Assembly (NCBI RefSeq): GCF_013141425.1
Contig: NZ_JABFRA010000053.1
Location: forward strand, 1-56,355
Direction: 5' to 3'
Length of the DNA: 56,355 bases
Source: Methylotenera sp.
GTDB lineage: Bacteria > Pseudomonadota > Gammaproteobacteria > Burkholderiales > Methylophilaceae
Within the stretch, counting starts at the first letter, position 1. Each line of letters opens with the position of its first letter. Shown piece by piece: positions 49,234 through 56,355 of this stretch. The position numbers and the translations under genes were made by a program. Under the pieces are notes generated by a model. It was not told where the DNA came from and made no database searches. It worked only from the letters and a program-made list of their open reading frames with translations.

Positions 49234-49713
49234 ATGAAGCCGATTACATTAATCTTGCAACCCTCAATAAAACTTACGGTAATACTTGTCATTGCCGGGG
49301 TGTTCTTTGGTGCCTTACTGTTACTGGTGTCGATGCCATTTTTGGTCGTTATTCTTTTTCTGCTAGTTGTTTTACTCGCTACCATTTATTTTGTAATGCG
49401 GGATGGATTGCTTTCATTACCTTGGGCATGGAAGAAAGTGGAATTAAATAAAGCGGGCGAATGGCGATTTACGCAAAATAATGGACTGAGCCTGACTTAT
49501 AACATTGCGAATGATAGTTTTGTAAGTGAATATTTAACTGTATTGCATCTCTTGCCAGCGCATTATCGCTGGTTTAAGTTTTGGCAACACCGCTATGTTT
49601 TGCTGTTACAAGATAACACTGAGGCTGATTTTTTTCGAAAACTGCGCGTAAGTTTACTATGGGGAAAACTGACTGTAGACGTTCAATCTAAAGTTATTGA
49701 AGAAGGGGAGTGA
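49234..49713 (+). CDS. YgfX/CptA-like membrane protein
   Basis: This 159-residue protein has two hydrophobic helices (about 14-34 and 36-58) and a soluble C-terminal part with WRFTQNNGLSLTYNIANDS and FFRKLRVSLLWGK. Size and layout resemble the YgfX family (PF07254), and it is beside ygfZ; in enterics ygfX is paired with succinate-dehydrogenase assembly factor sdhE. The match is by pattern only. Its last 31 bases overlap the end of the convergent mxaL-like gene. Confidence 0.6.
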   Translation: MKPITLILQPSIKLTVILVIAGVFFGALLLLVSMPFLVVILFLLVVLLATIYFVMRDGLLSLPWAWKKVELNKAGEWRFTQNNGLSLTYNIANDSFVSEYLTVLHLLPAHYRWFKFWQHRYVLLLQDNTEADFFRKLRVSLLWGKLTVDVQSKVIEEGE

Positions 49714-50708
49714 TTGCTTAATTGATGGCTAGATTGAGTTTGCTTTTTACCTGAAAAACGTTTTTTTAATTTTTTGAGTGGATGTTGTGGTACATAAGCA
49801 AACAACAGTATAAGTCCAGCCAGTGTTCCTAATAGCCAATCAATTGAGATGGGCGTCCATTCTCTACGTGCAGGTTTTTGTTTTCTCATGGCCGATAAAA
49901 GTGCCTGTAGGTTATCACCACGCACGTAAGTAGCGCCAATTTCTTTAGCCATGGCCATCATGCTTGTTTCAGAAAGTTTGGCTATGTAGCGGTCATTTAC
50001 ACTTTCAGCAACGTCACGCTTGCGTTTAAGCAACCCTGCCGCTGCAATTGGCGCAGCCCCTGGGGCTAATTGCATGCTTTCGTGTGACCAATAACCGATG
50101 AGCTGATTTTTTTCGGTGAATTTTGGAATGGCGGCACCTTGCATGCTACCAATGCCAACCAGTAACCAGCCGTCTGCATTTTGTAATGTGCTTAAATCGC
50201 GTGTATTAAAGGCGTGCAGCTTTGGCGCCTCCTCACCATCGCTAAAATAGACGACTTGAGCTGGTTCAGGAAAGTTACTCACGACGCGAGCAGAAGACAG
50301 CATACTTTCACGCACACGGCTATCTGCCGTCCAGGCGCTACGCCAGTCAATGTGATCTAGTGTATCTTGTATAGAAGAGAAATTTTCGCAAACATCAATC
50401 GGAAGATAGAGCGTAACCACGTTGACGCCAGAAAACATGCCTAAACCGACTTTGGTGCCACAAGGCAGGGACGAAATTGTTTCACGCAATATTTGCTTCG
50501 TGTAAGCAATGCGACTAACGGGTTTTCCATTAATTTTCATATCTACAGTGTTCATGCTTTGGGTAATATCAATCACCATAAAGTAGCTGTAGATATTATG
50601 TTTTACTGGTACGGTAGGTCTAAACAACGCAATGGCGAGCAATATAAAACATACCAATAATAGGTATAAATCTTTGTGATGGATAAATTTTCGAATTAAT
50701 TTGTTCAA
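49683..50708 (-). CDS. MxaL-like VWA-domain protein, second copy
   Basis: This 341-residue protein closely resembles the upstream mxaL along its whole length (about half the residues by eye). It has an N-terminal helix (about 13-30), a VWA domain (about 42-230) with DITQSMNTVD, ISSLPCGTKVG and YFSDGEEAPKLHAFNTRDL, and a C-terminal membrane helix (about 285-305). Its first MIDAS motif is DITQS rather than DISQS. It starts 16 bases after mxaL, so it is a tandem duplicate at the end of the operon. It may act in methanol-dehydrogenase maturation; distinct function is unknown. Confidence 0.82.
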   Translation of the reverse strand: MNKLIRKFIHHKDLYLLLVCFILLAIALFRPTVPVKHNIYSYFMVIDITQSMNTVDMKINGKPVSRIAYTKQILRETISSLPCGTKVGLGMFSGVNVVTLYLPIDVCENFSSIQDTLDHIDWRSAWTADSRVRESMLSSARVVSNFPEPAQVVYFSDGEEAPKLHAFNTRDLSTLQNADGWLLVGIGSMQGAAIPKFTEKNQLIGYWSHESMQLAPGAAPIAAAGLLKRKRDVAESVNDRYIAKLSETSMMAMAKEIGATYVRGDNLQALLSAMRKQKPARREWTPISIDWLLGTLAGLILLFAYVPQHPLKKLKKRFSGKKQTQSSHQLSNHSPSSITLD

Positions 50709-50724
50709 GTAAATGAATGGTCAA

Positions 50725-51753
50725 TTAGTTAATGTGATTATCGTGTGCGATTGCGGATTCATTGCCGCTGTAGCGTAGTTTAAAGTCTTTTTTATACAAT
50801 TTTAGTGTAGTTTTAATTTGTTGGATAGGATGTCGATTGATGTAAGCGGCTAACAATAGCAGGGCGGCCAGCGAGGCAAGTATCCAACTGAGATCAAAGG
50901 GCGCAACATCGCGCCTAGCAGGTTTTTGCGCCTTCATCGCATCGATTACGCTATGGAAATTGTTACCCAGTACATAGGTCCCGCCAACTTCTTTGGCTAA
51001 GGACTTTAGGTATTCACTGCTGAGTTTTGAAATGAAACGGTCATTTTCACCGGCAACGTTATCGTCGCGAACACCAAGTGTGGATTCTGAAATCTGAGCG
51101 ATACCTGGTTGCAATGCAAAGCTTTCATTTGACCAATAGCCAATGACCTGATTTTTTTCACTTAATTTAGGAATAGCTACACCTTTTTCAGAGCCTACAC
51201 CAACAAATATCCAGCCGTCAGCTCCTTGAAAGCTTGTGAGGTCTTTGGTGTTGAAGGTGTGTAATTTCGGCGCTTCCTCGCCATCAGTAATCATGATTAC
51301 CTGCGCTGGTTCGGGAAAGCTGCGGATGATTCTTGCGATACCGTAAAGGCTTTCTCGCACACGACTATTGCCAGACCACGCCGTGCGCCAGTCCAGATGG
51401 TCTATGGTGTCCTGAATCGCTGCAAAATTATTACAGACCTCAATTGGCGTATACAGCGCGGCTACACTGTTACCTGCAAAAAGCCCGATGCTTACCTTTG
51501 TACCGCAAGGCAAAGATGAAATGGTCTCGTGCAATATCTTTTGCGTATGAGCGATCCGCGTAGCAGGTTTACCATCGATTTCCATATCCACAGCATTCAT
51601 ACTTTGCGAAATATCTGCAATTAAAAAATAGGTATAAATGTTGTGTTTAATTGGGATGGACGGCTGAAATAGAGCTGCTATCAGACACAGTAATGCGCCG
51701 CCCAGCAAGACAGTATCACGATTTTTTTTGAAATAAATGAACCAGGATTTCAT
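50725..51753 (-). CDS. mxaL: MxaL-like VWA-domain protein
   Basis: This 342-residue periplasmic VWA protein belongs to the Ca2+-insertion/maturation group of methanol-dehydrogenase genes. It has a membrane anchor (about 14-30), MIDAS sequence ADISQSMNAVDM, ISSLPCGTKVSIGLF, ITDGEEAPKLHTFNT and a C-terminal helix (about 287-305). It follows mxaK by 34 bases. MxaL, with MxaA, MxaC and MxaK, is needed for active Ca-dependent methanol dehydrogenase in Methylobacterium. Confidence 0.85.
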   Translation of the reverse strand: MKSWFIYFKKNRDTVLLGGALLCLIAALFQPSIPIKHNIYTYFLIADISQSMNAVDMEIDGKPATRIAHTQKILHETISSLPCGTKVSIGLFAGNSVAALYTPIEVCNNFAAIQDTIDHLDWRTAWSGNSRVRESLYGIARIIRSFPEPAQVIMITDGEEAPKLHTFNTKDLTSFQGADGWIFVGVGSEKGVAIPKLSEKNQVIGYWSNESFALQPGIAQISESTLGVRDDNVAGENDRFISKLSSEYLKSLAKEVGGTYVLGNNFHSVIDAMKAQKPARRDVAPFDLSWILASLAALLLLAAYINRHPIQQIKTTLKLYKKDFKLRYSGNESAIAHDNHIN

Positions 51754-51787
51754 TTAACTACCTTATGTTTAGATTGATTTTTTAAAT

Positions 51788-52342
51788 TTAAGGTAAGCCA
51801 TTTGGAATATTCCCCATAATCAGACCAGGCGAATCGGATTCGCCAGTGCCTGGTGTTGGATTTTCTGGCAATAAGGAGATTACGCGATCTAAATTACGGC
51901 GTGTGCCCCAGTTGCTATTGTCCTGTTTGAGTGCTTGTTTGTAAGAGCTATGCGCTTGGTTAAGTAAGTATTCGACCTCATCGCGTACTTTAGAGTCGTT
52001 GCCACCACCAACTTGCAATGCTTTTAAGAAAAACATATTGCCAATATTGTGCTGTACCGCTGCGCGTTGGCTGGGCGTGCCTTTTTGTGTTAATTGCGAG
52101 TAGAGTAAAGTCGATTCTTTAAAACGCTCGTTTTTAGCGAGCCAATACGCAGTTGAATAGCGTGCTTCAAAGCTTTGTCTATCTGTTTGCGGATTTTTCC
52201 CACTGGTAACTGCTTGATTAAAAGCGCTTATCTGACGAATACGATTGAGGTCATAGGCTATGCCAATAGCCGATGCAATGGCGATGACGACTAATATTAA
52301 GCTCACTTTATTTACACTTAATTTGGGTAAGTGAAATGTCAT
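51788..52342 (-). CDS. mxaK: MxaK-like protein
   Basis: This 184-residue membrane-anchored protein has a helix at about 12-32 and a helical, TPR-like soluble region (ARYSTAYWLAKNERFKESTL, QHNIGNMFFLKAL, SSYKQALKQDN). Its ATG overlaps the mxaC stop (ATGA), setting the start at 52342, with GGAG ten bases upstream. The position between mxaC and mxaL matches the mxaRSACKL order. Function in maturation is known only genetically. Confidence 0.8.
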   Translation of the reverse strand: MTFHLPKLSVNKVSLILVVIAIASAIGIAYDLNRIRQISAFNQAVTSGKNPQTDRQSFEARYSTAYWLAKNERFKESTLLYSQLTQKGTPSQRAAVQHNIGNMFFLKALQVGGGNDSKVRDEVEYLLNQAHSSYKQALKQDNSNWGTRRNLDRVISLLPENPTPGTGESDSPGLIMGNIPNGLP

Positions 52343-53328
52343 TTTTTTGCACTCCAAGTTCGAACTTCTAAATATTTGACGCTGAGTAAAAGCCCAATCA
52401 TCAGCACCGCAATGAGGTAGCAGAGTTGAGTAAAATCATGCCCTGGTATTTTTTCAAAATACTTGATCGGTTTTTTTTCTTTTTGGTTAATGTCCGCCAT
52501 CGCAGCGGCGAGCGATTTTGGGTCTTCAGCCTCGTAAGCGCTAAAAGGTGTTCTTAAGGTTTTGAAGTAATAGTAAAGTTCAACTTCTGTTGGCAGTGCT
52601 TCTTCGTAGTGCGATTCATATTTTGGGTCAAAAATGGTTACGCCACCGGGTTGGCGCAAAACCACCCAATAAAGTGAAATGTTATAGCGTTGTAGCCAAT
52701 CACGTAATTTCTGCTGAATCTCCCAACTGACGCGGCCAGCGCCATCTGAAATCAGAATGATGGCACGTGAACCTGAATCGGGTACTTTTTCAAATAAACC
52801 AACGGCACTGGTTAATCCGCCACCGATATTAGTTTGAAACAGTGAGTTTCCAGCAGTTGCTTTGATGGCCGCTAAAATAGCTTCACGGCTTTCGGTAAGA
52901 GGTAAGACGTACATGGCAGAATTACTGAATGTAATCACACCAATCATGTCGTTTTTACGCGCATTCACAAAGTCTGTCATTAATCTGGCAGCTGCGACTG
53001 ATTTTGTTTCGCCAACACGACCTTCGGCGGTCCCGCCAGAGAATGGATCGTCCATACTGGCGCTTCTATCGATTACCATGCCAATTTGTGCGCCTACACC
53101 AATACGTTCGACTTTTTGTTCAAGGCTATGTGGACCAGCTAAGCCAAGAATGATGCATAGTAAAGCGATAGCAGCTAAGACTTTAAGCAAAAAGCCAATA
53201 AAATTCGATAGAGGGTCGCTTGGTAACATGTCTACCCAGGAGTAGCTTCGTGTATGCGAGCGCTCAAGCAAGATTGGCAATAAAGCCAATGGCAGCAGCC
53301 ATAATATTAATGGATGAACAAACGCCAT
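52339..53328 (-). CDS. mxaC: MxaC-like VWA-domain protein
   Basis: This 329-residue membrane protein has an N-terminal helix, a second helix (about 46-66) and a VWA domain (about 82-260) with intact MIDAS DRSASMDD and IILISDGAGRVS, then a C-terminal helix (about 302-320). The start ATG overlaps the mxaA stop by one base (TAATG). The VWA protein with DxSxS fits partner binding during Ca2+ loading. It is the fourth gene of the set. Confidence 0.83.
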   Translation of the reverse strand: MAFVHPLILWLLPLALLPILLERSHTRSYSWVDMLPSDPLSNFIGFLLKVLAAIALLCIILGLAGPHSLEQKVERIGVGAQIGMVIDRSASMDDPFSGGTAEGRVGETKSVAAARLMTDFVNARKNDMIGVITFSNSAMYVLPLTESREAILAAIKATAGNSLFQTNIGGGLTSAVGLFEKVPDSGSRAIILISDGAGRVSWEIQQKLRDWLQRYNISLYWVVLRQPGGVTIFDPKYESHYEEALPTEVELYYYFKTLRTPFSAYEAEDPKSLAAAMADINQKEKKPIKYFEKIPGHDFTQLCYLIAVLMIGLLLSVKYLEVRTWSAKK

Positions 53329-54347
53329 TATTTACTCGTTTCTGGAGTCAGTCCACGTTCACAATCACGCAGGCGTCGGCAGAATTTTTGTAGCCAGGCT
53401 TTTGAATTCTCGCCTAAGTTGGTGGCGGCGGCGGATTCAAAAAAGACTTGCCGTGACAAGCCAAAGAACTGTTCTATTTCAGGTTTAACAACAGAAAAAG
53501 CAGGTTTGGCAGTTATCAATACGTCAATATTATTGCCGAACAGACTTGTGCCAGCGGTCTTGTTTAATGCTTCATGAAGGCGACTAACCGCTTGTTCTAA
53601 ACCTTCTGCCGTGTCGGGAGTTTTCCGAATTGCACGATAGGCTTTTGCAAAGGGTGCGCCCATTCTGGGTAGCCAGGCACGCATGCCGAAGATGTAGAGC
53701 AAGCTTAGTAAAGATAGGCCCAGTAGCACGCATAATATTTTGATTTGTTGTTTTTCTTTCCCAGAATCCAATTTTAATGGCGGAATGAACGGACTCATTT
53801 CTTCTTTCAGTTTTACCGCACCAAACACAGAAAGCGGCGAAATGCGAAAGCTGTAAGAGGGGATACGATACTGCACGACATCTTTATTATTAGTATTTCT
53901 AAGCTTAACAATTTCTGCTCGAAGCGCGGCTGGTTTTGCTAATTTTCCGGTAGTAAAAACTTGGTAACTCAAATTGATGACATGGGTCACGCTGTCGCTA
54001 TTTTGTTTTTCTTCAGTACTAATATTGATGAGTTCGATGCCAGAAATCTGGCCTTTATAGCGATGCTCATAACCCACTATCGGCAGTGATTCTTTAACTA
54101 ACTGATAAGGTTTTTTAATGGTTAGGGTAATGGTTCTATCCAGAATATCGCCCACAACAAAGCCTGCATCGCGTGTTGGATTGCTTTCTTGAATCGACAC
54201 GTATTTTGGGTTGACGTCTGGTAAAACGATGTCAGCGAAGGCGAGTTGGGCAAAAATAAAATTGCCAATTATCAACAATACACACTTGTAAAAGTTTGCT
54301 TTTAAAAAACTGGGTTTTAAATATAAAGTTTGCATAAATAGACTCAT
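53328..54347 (-). CDS. mxaA: MxaA-like periplasmic protein
   Basis: This 339-residue protein has an N-terminal signal (about 15-38, ending in ...AQLAFA) and a periplasmic beta-rich part (about 39-190). A membrane helix follows (about 201-220), then a cytoplasmic part of about 115 residues. Start codons at residue 1 and residue 5 are both possible. It follows mxaS directly, four bases after the stop. It is assigned by position and topology as MxaA, required for Ca2+ incorporation into methanol dehydrogenase; sequence motifs alone would not suffice. Confidence 0.72.
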   Translation of the reverse strand: MSLFMQTLYLKPSFLKANFYKCVLLIIGNFIFAQLAFADIVLPDVNPKYVSIQESNPTRDAGFVVGDILDRTITLTIKKPYQLVKESLPIVGYEHRYKGQISGIELINISTEEKQNSDSVTHVINLSYQVFTTGKLAKPAALRAEIVKLRNTNNKDVVQYRIPSYSFRISPLSVFGAVKLKEEMSPFIPPLKLDSGKEKQQIKILCVLLGLSLLSLLYIFGMRAWLPRMGAPFAKAYRAIRKTPDTAEGLEQAVSRLHEALNKTAGTSLFGNNIDVLITAKPAFSVVKPEIEQFFGLSRQVFFESAAATNLGENSKAWLQKFCRRLRDCERGLTPETSK

Positions 54348-54350
54348 GTT

Positions 54351-55214
54351 TTAAGCGGCCACGTATTGGTGGAAATAATCGGATAATAGGTCAGCATCAA
54401 AGTTGTTTTCTACAAAAAACGGCTGCATGTCGAAGCGTAAAAATAGATTTTCAATCGCAACACGCCTGTCTTCAAAGCTTTTCAGAATACGGTCGCGGTA
54501 TTCTTTGCGCAGAAAAAGCGTGCGCTTTGCGCCAGATTCTGGGTCAGTAACATTGGCAATGCCAAACTCGGGTAAATCTTTGTATTCAGAACTATTCCAA
54601 AGCACAATGGGAACAATATGATGGCGCTGCATCAATACCAAGGTTTCTTCTAAATCAGCCATAGGCATATGAAAATCGGAAACCATAAAAATTAGCGAGC
54701 GTTCACGTGGTAAAAGTCGGACGCTTTCTATAATGCCTCGGCTGCCAACTTCCTGCGGAACGTAGGTTCTTAAATTTTCCGCCATTTCAACTGTTGTGTG
54801 CGGCCTGGCAGAAAGCGTGCAAAGCCAATCTTCGCGCACCACATCATCAAAGCCAATAAAGCCGATTAAATCACGATTACGCGTAGCCGATTGTGCTGCC
54901 GATTGTGCAATGTCGGCCGCGATGGAGATTTTTGTTTTGCCGTTGCCGTATTGCATAGAGCCCGACAAGTCACATAGTACAAACACAGGGGTTACGCTTT
55001 TTTGGTTGAAAATGCGCACATGAATTTGTTCTAAGGGGTCACGTATGGTCTGGCGGATATCAATGCGGCGTGGGTCCGGGTATGACAACAGCGTGGTGTG
55101 CCCACGAAATTCCATGCCCATGCCGCGCTGGTTGCTTTTATGCCTACCTGGACGTCGCGAACGCGAACGCCATGCGATATGGTAGCTAAACTCTTTTATA
55201 GGCTCGGGAGTCAT
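54351..55214 (-). CDS. mxaS: MxaS-like DUF58 protein
   Basis: This 287-residue DUF58/VWA-like protein acts with MoxR-type ATPases. It has the DUF58 core MEFRGHTTLLSYPDPRRIDIRQ and a MIDAS-type DLSGSMQYG (about 98-106), plus VSDFHMPMADLEE. I prefer the ATG at 55214 (MTPEPIKEF); a longer frame from 55295 would overlap mxaR by 20 bases. No strong RBS is visible for either. It follows mxaR. Confidence 0.82.
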   Translation of the reverse strand: MTPEPIKEFSYHIAWRSRSRRPGRHKSNQRGMGMEFRGHTTLLSYPDPRRIDIRQTIRDPLEQIHVRIFNQKSVTPVFVLCDLSGSMQYGNGKTKISIAADIAQSAAQSATRNRDLIGFIGFDDVVREDWLCTLSARPHTTVEMAENLRTYVPQEVGSRGIIESVRLLPRERSLIFMVSDFHMPMADLEETLVLMQRHHIVPIVLWNSSEYKDLPEFGIANVTDPESGAKRTLFLRKEYRDRILKSFEDRRVAIENLFLRFDMQPFFVENNFDADLLSDYFHQYVAA

Positions 55215-55275
55215 TGAAATAATCGGTAATAAATAATGATTGTTTTGTTGTAGTTGTGTAGTTTTAGTCGAGTAG

Positions 55276-56292
55276 TTAAGGTGTAGCGATGGCATTGATG
55301 ATGCCGCTTAACATATCGCGCGCGATTTCAGTGCGGCGCATTTCATATACTGGGCTAAACACTAAACGATGCGCAACCGTAGAGTGGAATACCGCATGGA
55401 TGTCTTCTGGCAAGACAGCACTACGCTCATTTAGCCACGCATTCACACGGGCAGCACGTAACACCATAGCCATACCACGCGGGCTGGCACCCGATAACAC
55501 TAAGCGGTTCATATCAACGCCCGATACTTTTACTCCGAAATCGGTTGGCGTTTTAGTGGCACGCCACAAATTAAGCACGTAGCTACGTAATGTGGGGCTG
55601 GCGGTAATACTGTTTTGCAATAAGCTGGCGAAACTGTTCAATTGATCAAACTGCAATAAGTTTTCAGGAACATTAGCCACCAGTGCGTCTGCATCATGAA
55701 AGCGAGTATCAAATACTAGAGATTCCATGATATGTTCATCCGATGGCACCACGATTGGAATTTCCATCATAAAGCGATCACGTGCGGCAGAGGGAATATC
55801 AAACGTTTCTTCTTTTTCTACCTGGTTGCGGTCTGCAAAAACCAACATGTGCGGGAAGTAATGTTCTTTATTAAATGCGGTTAAAGAGCGCTCAGCCATT
55901 ACGCGTAATAAAAGTGAATGTACTTGTGGGCGAGCACGGTTAATTTCGTTGAAGAAGAAAACGGACAAATTCTCCCCCGACATTAAAATCGGCCCAGGGC
56001 TTACGTGCGGCTTACCATCTTCACCCAAATAGGTGTGGTAGACCAAATCGTTCGGCATTAAGTCAATCGTACCTTCAATACGCTGATAGCCACCACCAAT
56101 ACCGCGCGTGAAAGCACGTAACAAGGTAGTTTTACCGACCCCCACATCCCCCTCAAGCAACACATGACCGCGCGCGAAAATGGAAGTGGTAATCAAGCGC
56201 ACTGGCGTTTGTTGACCAACAATAACCTTGTTAACTTCAGACTCTAAGGTAAGTGCATGATTGCGCCAATCGGCAAGTTGTGTATCGCTCAT
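55276..56292 (-). CDS. mxaR: MoxR-family AAA+ ATPase (MxaR)
   Basis: This 338-residue AAA+ ATPase of the MoxR family is thought to remodel or assemble the periplasmic methanol dehydrogenase with VWA partners. It has Walker A EGDVGVGKTT (about 47-56), Walker B FFFNEINRARPQ (about 111-122), a sensor asparagine/aspartate region and the MoxR signature ASPRGMAMVLRAARVNAWL (about 268-286). It is the first gene visible of the operon; only 63 bases upstream are in the window, so an mxaFJGI group could lie beyond. Confidence 0.88.
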   Translation of the reverse strand: MSDTQLADWRNHALTLESEVNKVIVGQQTPVRLITTSIFARGHVLLEGDVGVGKTTLLRAFTRGIGGGYQRIEGTIDLMPNDLVYHTYLGEDGKPHVSPGPILMSGENLSVFFFNEINRARPQVHSLLLRVMAERSLTAFNKEHYFPHMLVFADRNQVEKEETFDIPSAARDRFMMEIPIVVPSDEHIMESLVFDTRFHDADALVANVPENLLQFDQLNSFASLLQNSITASPTLRSYVLNLWRATKTPTDFGVKVSGVDMNRLVLSGASPRGMAMVLRAARVNAWLNERSAVLPEDIHAVFHSTVAHRLVFSPVYEMRRTEIARDMLSGIINAIATP

Positions 56293-56355
56293 TTAATGTG
56301 CCCTAAGTAAGTGATTAGTAGTAATTGATTTGTTAAAAGTTTGTAACAGAATGTT

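Overview
The window looks like a chromosomal segment of a betaproteobacterium, most likely a Methylophilaceae methylotroph of the Methylotenera type. This rests on three things: moderately AT-rich DNA, a housekeeping gene order of pyrG-kdsA-eno-ftsB and glyA-nrdR-ribD, and an mxaRSACKL-type methanol-dehydrogenase maturation operon at the right end. The genus is inferred from gene content, not from a database search. I saw no rRNA, tRNA, CRISPR array, phage or insertion sequence.

Left part (1-9.4 kb): an HDOD/degenerate-EAL signalling protein diverges from the 23S rRNA methyltransferase gene rlmF. Next come a beta-alanine catabolic pair (mmsA/bauC and an omega-amino-acid:pyruvate aminotransferase), a divergent XRE-cupin regulator, and a large MASE1-GGDEF-EAL cyclic-di-GMP protein.

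Middle part (8.8-31.4 kb): this is an amine and D-amino-acid catabolism island. It opens with a dad locus (Lrp-type regulator, D-amino-acid dehydrogenase, alanine racemase, RidA) and a HemL-like aminotransferase. A puuB-like oxidase, nhaA and a MocR-type regulator follow. The core is a seven-gene block in the same order as the Pseudomonas spuABC-(D/E)-FGH locus: gamma-Glu hydrolase, gamma-glutamylpolyamine synthetase, polyamine:pyruvate aminotransferase, binding protein, ATPase and two permeases. It ends with gabD, puuC and gabT. Together these could import putrescine or spermidine and convert it, by direct transamination and by the gamma-glutamylated route, to GABA and succinate.

Housekeeping part (31.5-49.7 kb): pgm, a retropepsin-like protease, iscX, glyA-nrdR-(BamE-like)-ribD-tatD, mtnA followed by a FucA-like class II aldolase, actP/DUF485, pyrG-kdsA-eno-ftsB, ygfZ and a ygfX-like gene. 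Between the aldolase and actP (about 40.42-41.25 kb) lies a small integron-type cassette array with no integrase in the window. It has two well-formed attC sites, one intact small membrane-protein gene and one frameshifted gene.

Right end (49.7-56.3 kb, minus strand): a tightly packed mxaR-S-A-C-K-L operon with a second, tandem mxaL-like gene. No methanol dehydrogenase structural gene is inside the window, and only about 60 bases upstream of mxaR are visible.

The observations most worth following up are the attC cassette array, the mtnA plus FucA-like aldolase pair (a probable methylthioadenosine salvage shunt), the duplicated mxaL, the large insert in ActP, and the paired DnaA boxes upstream of mtnA.
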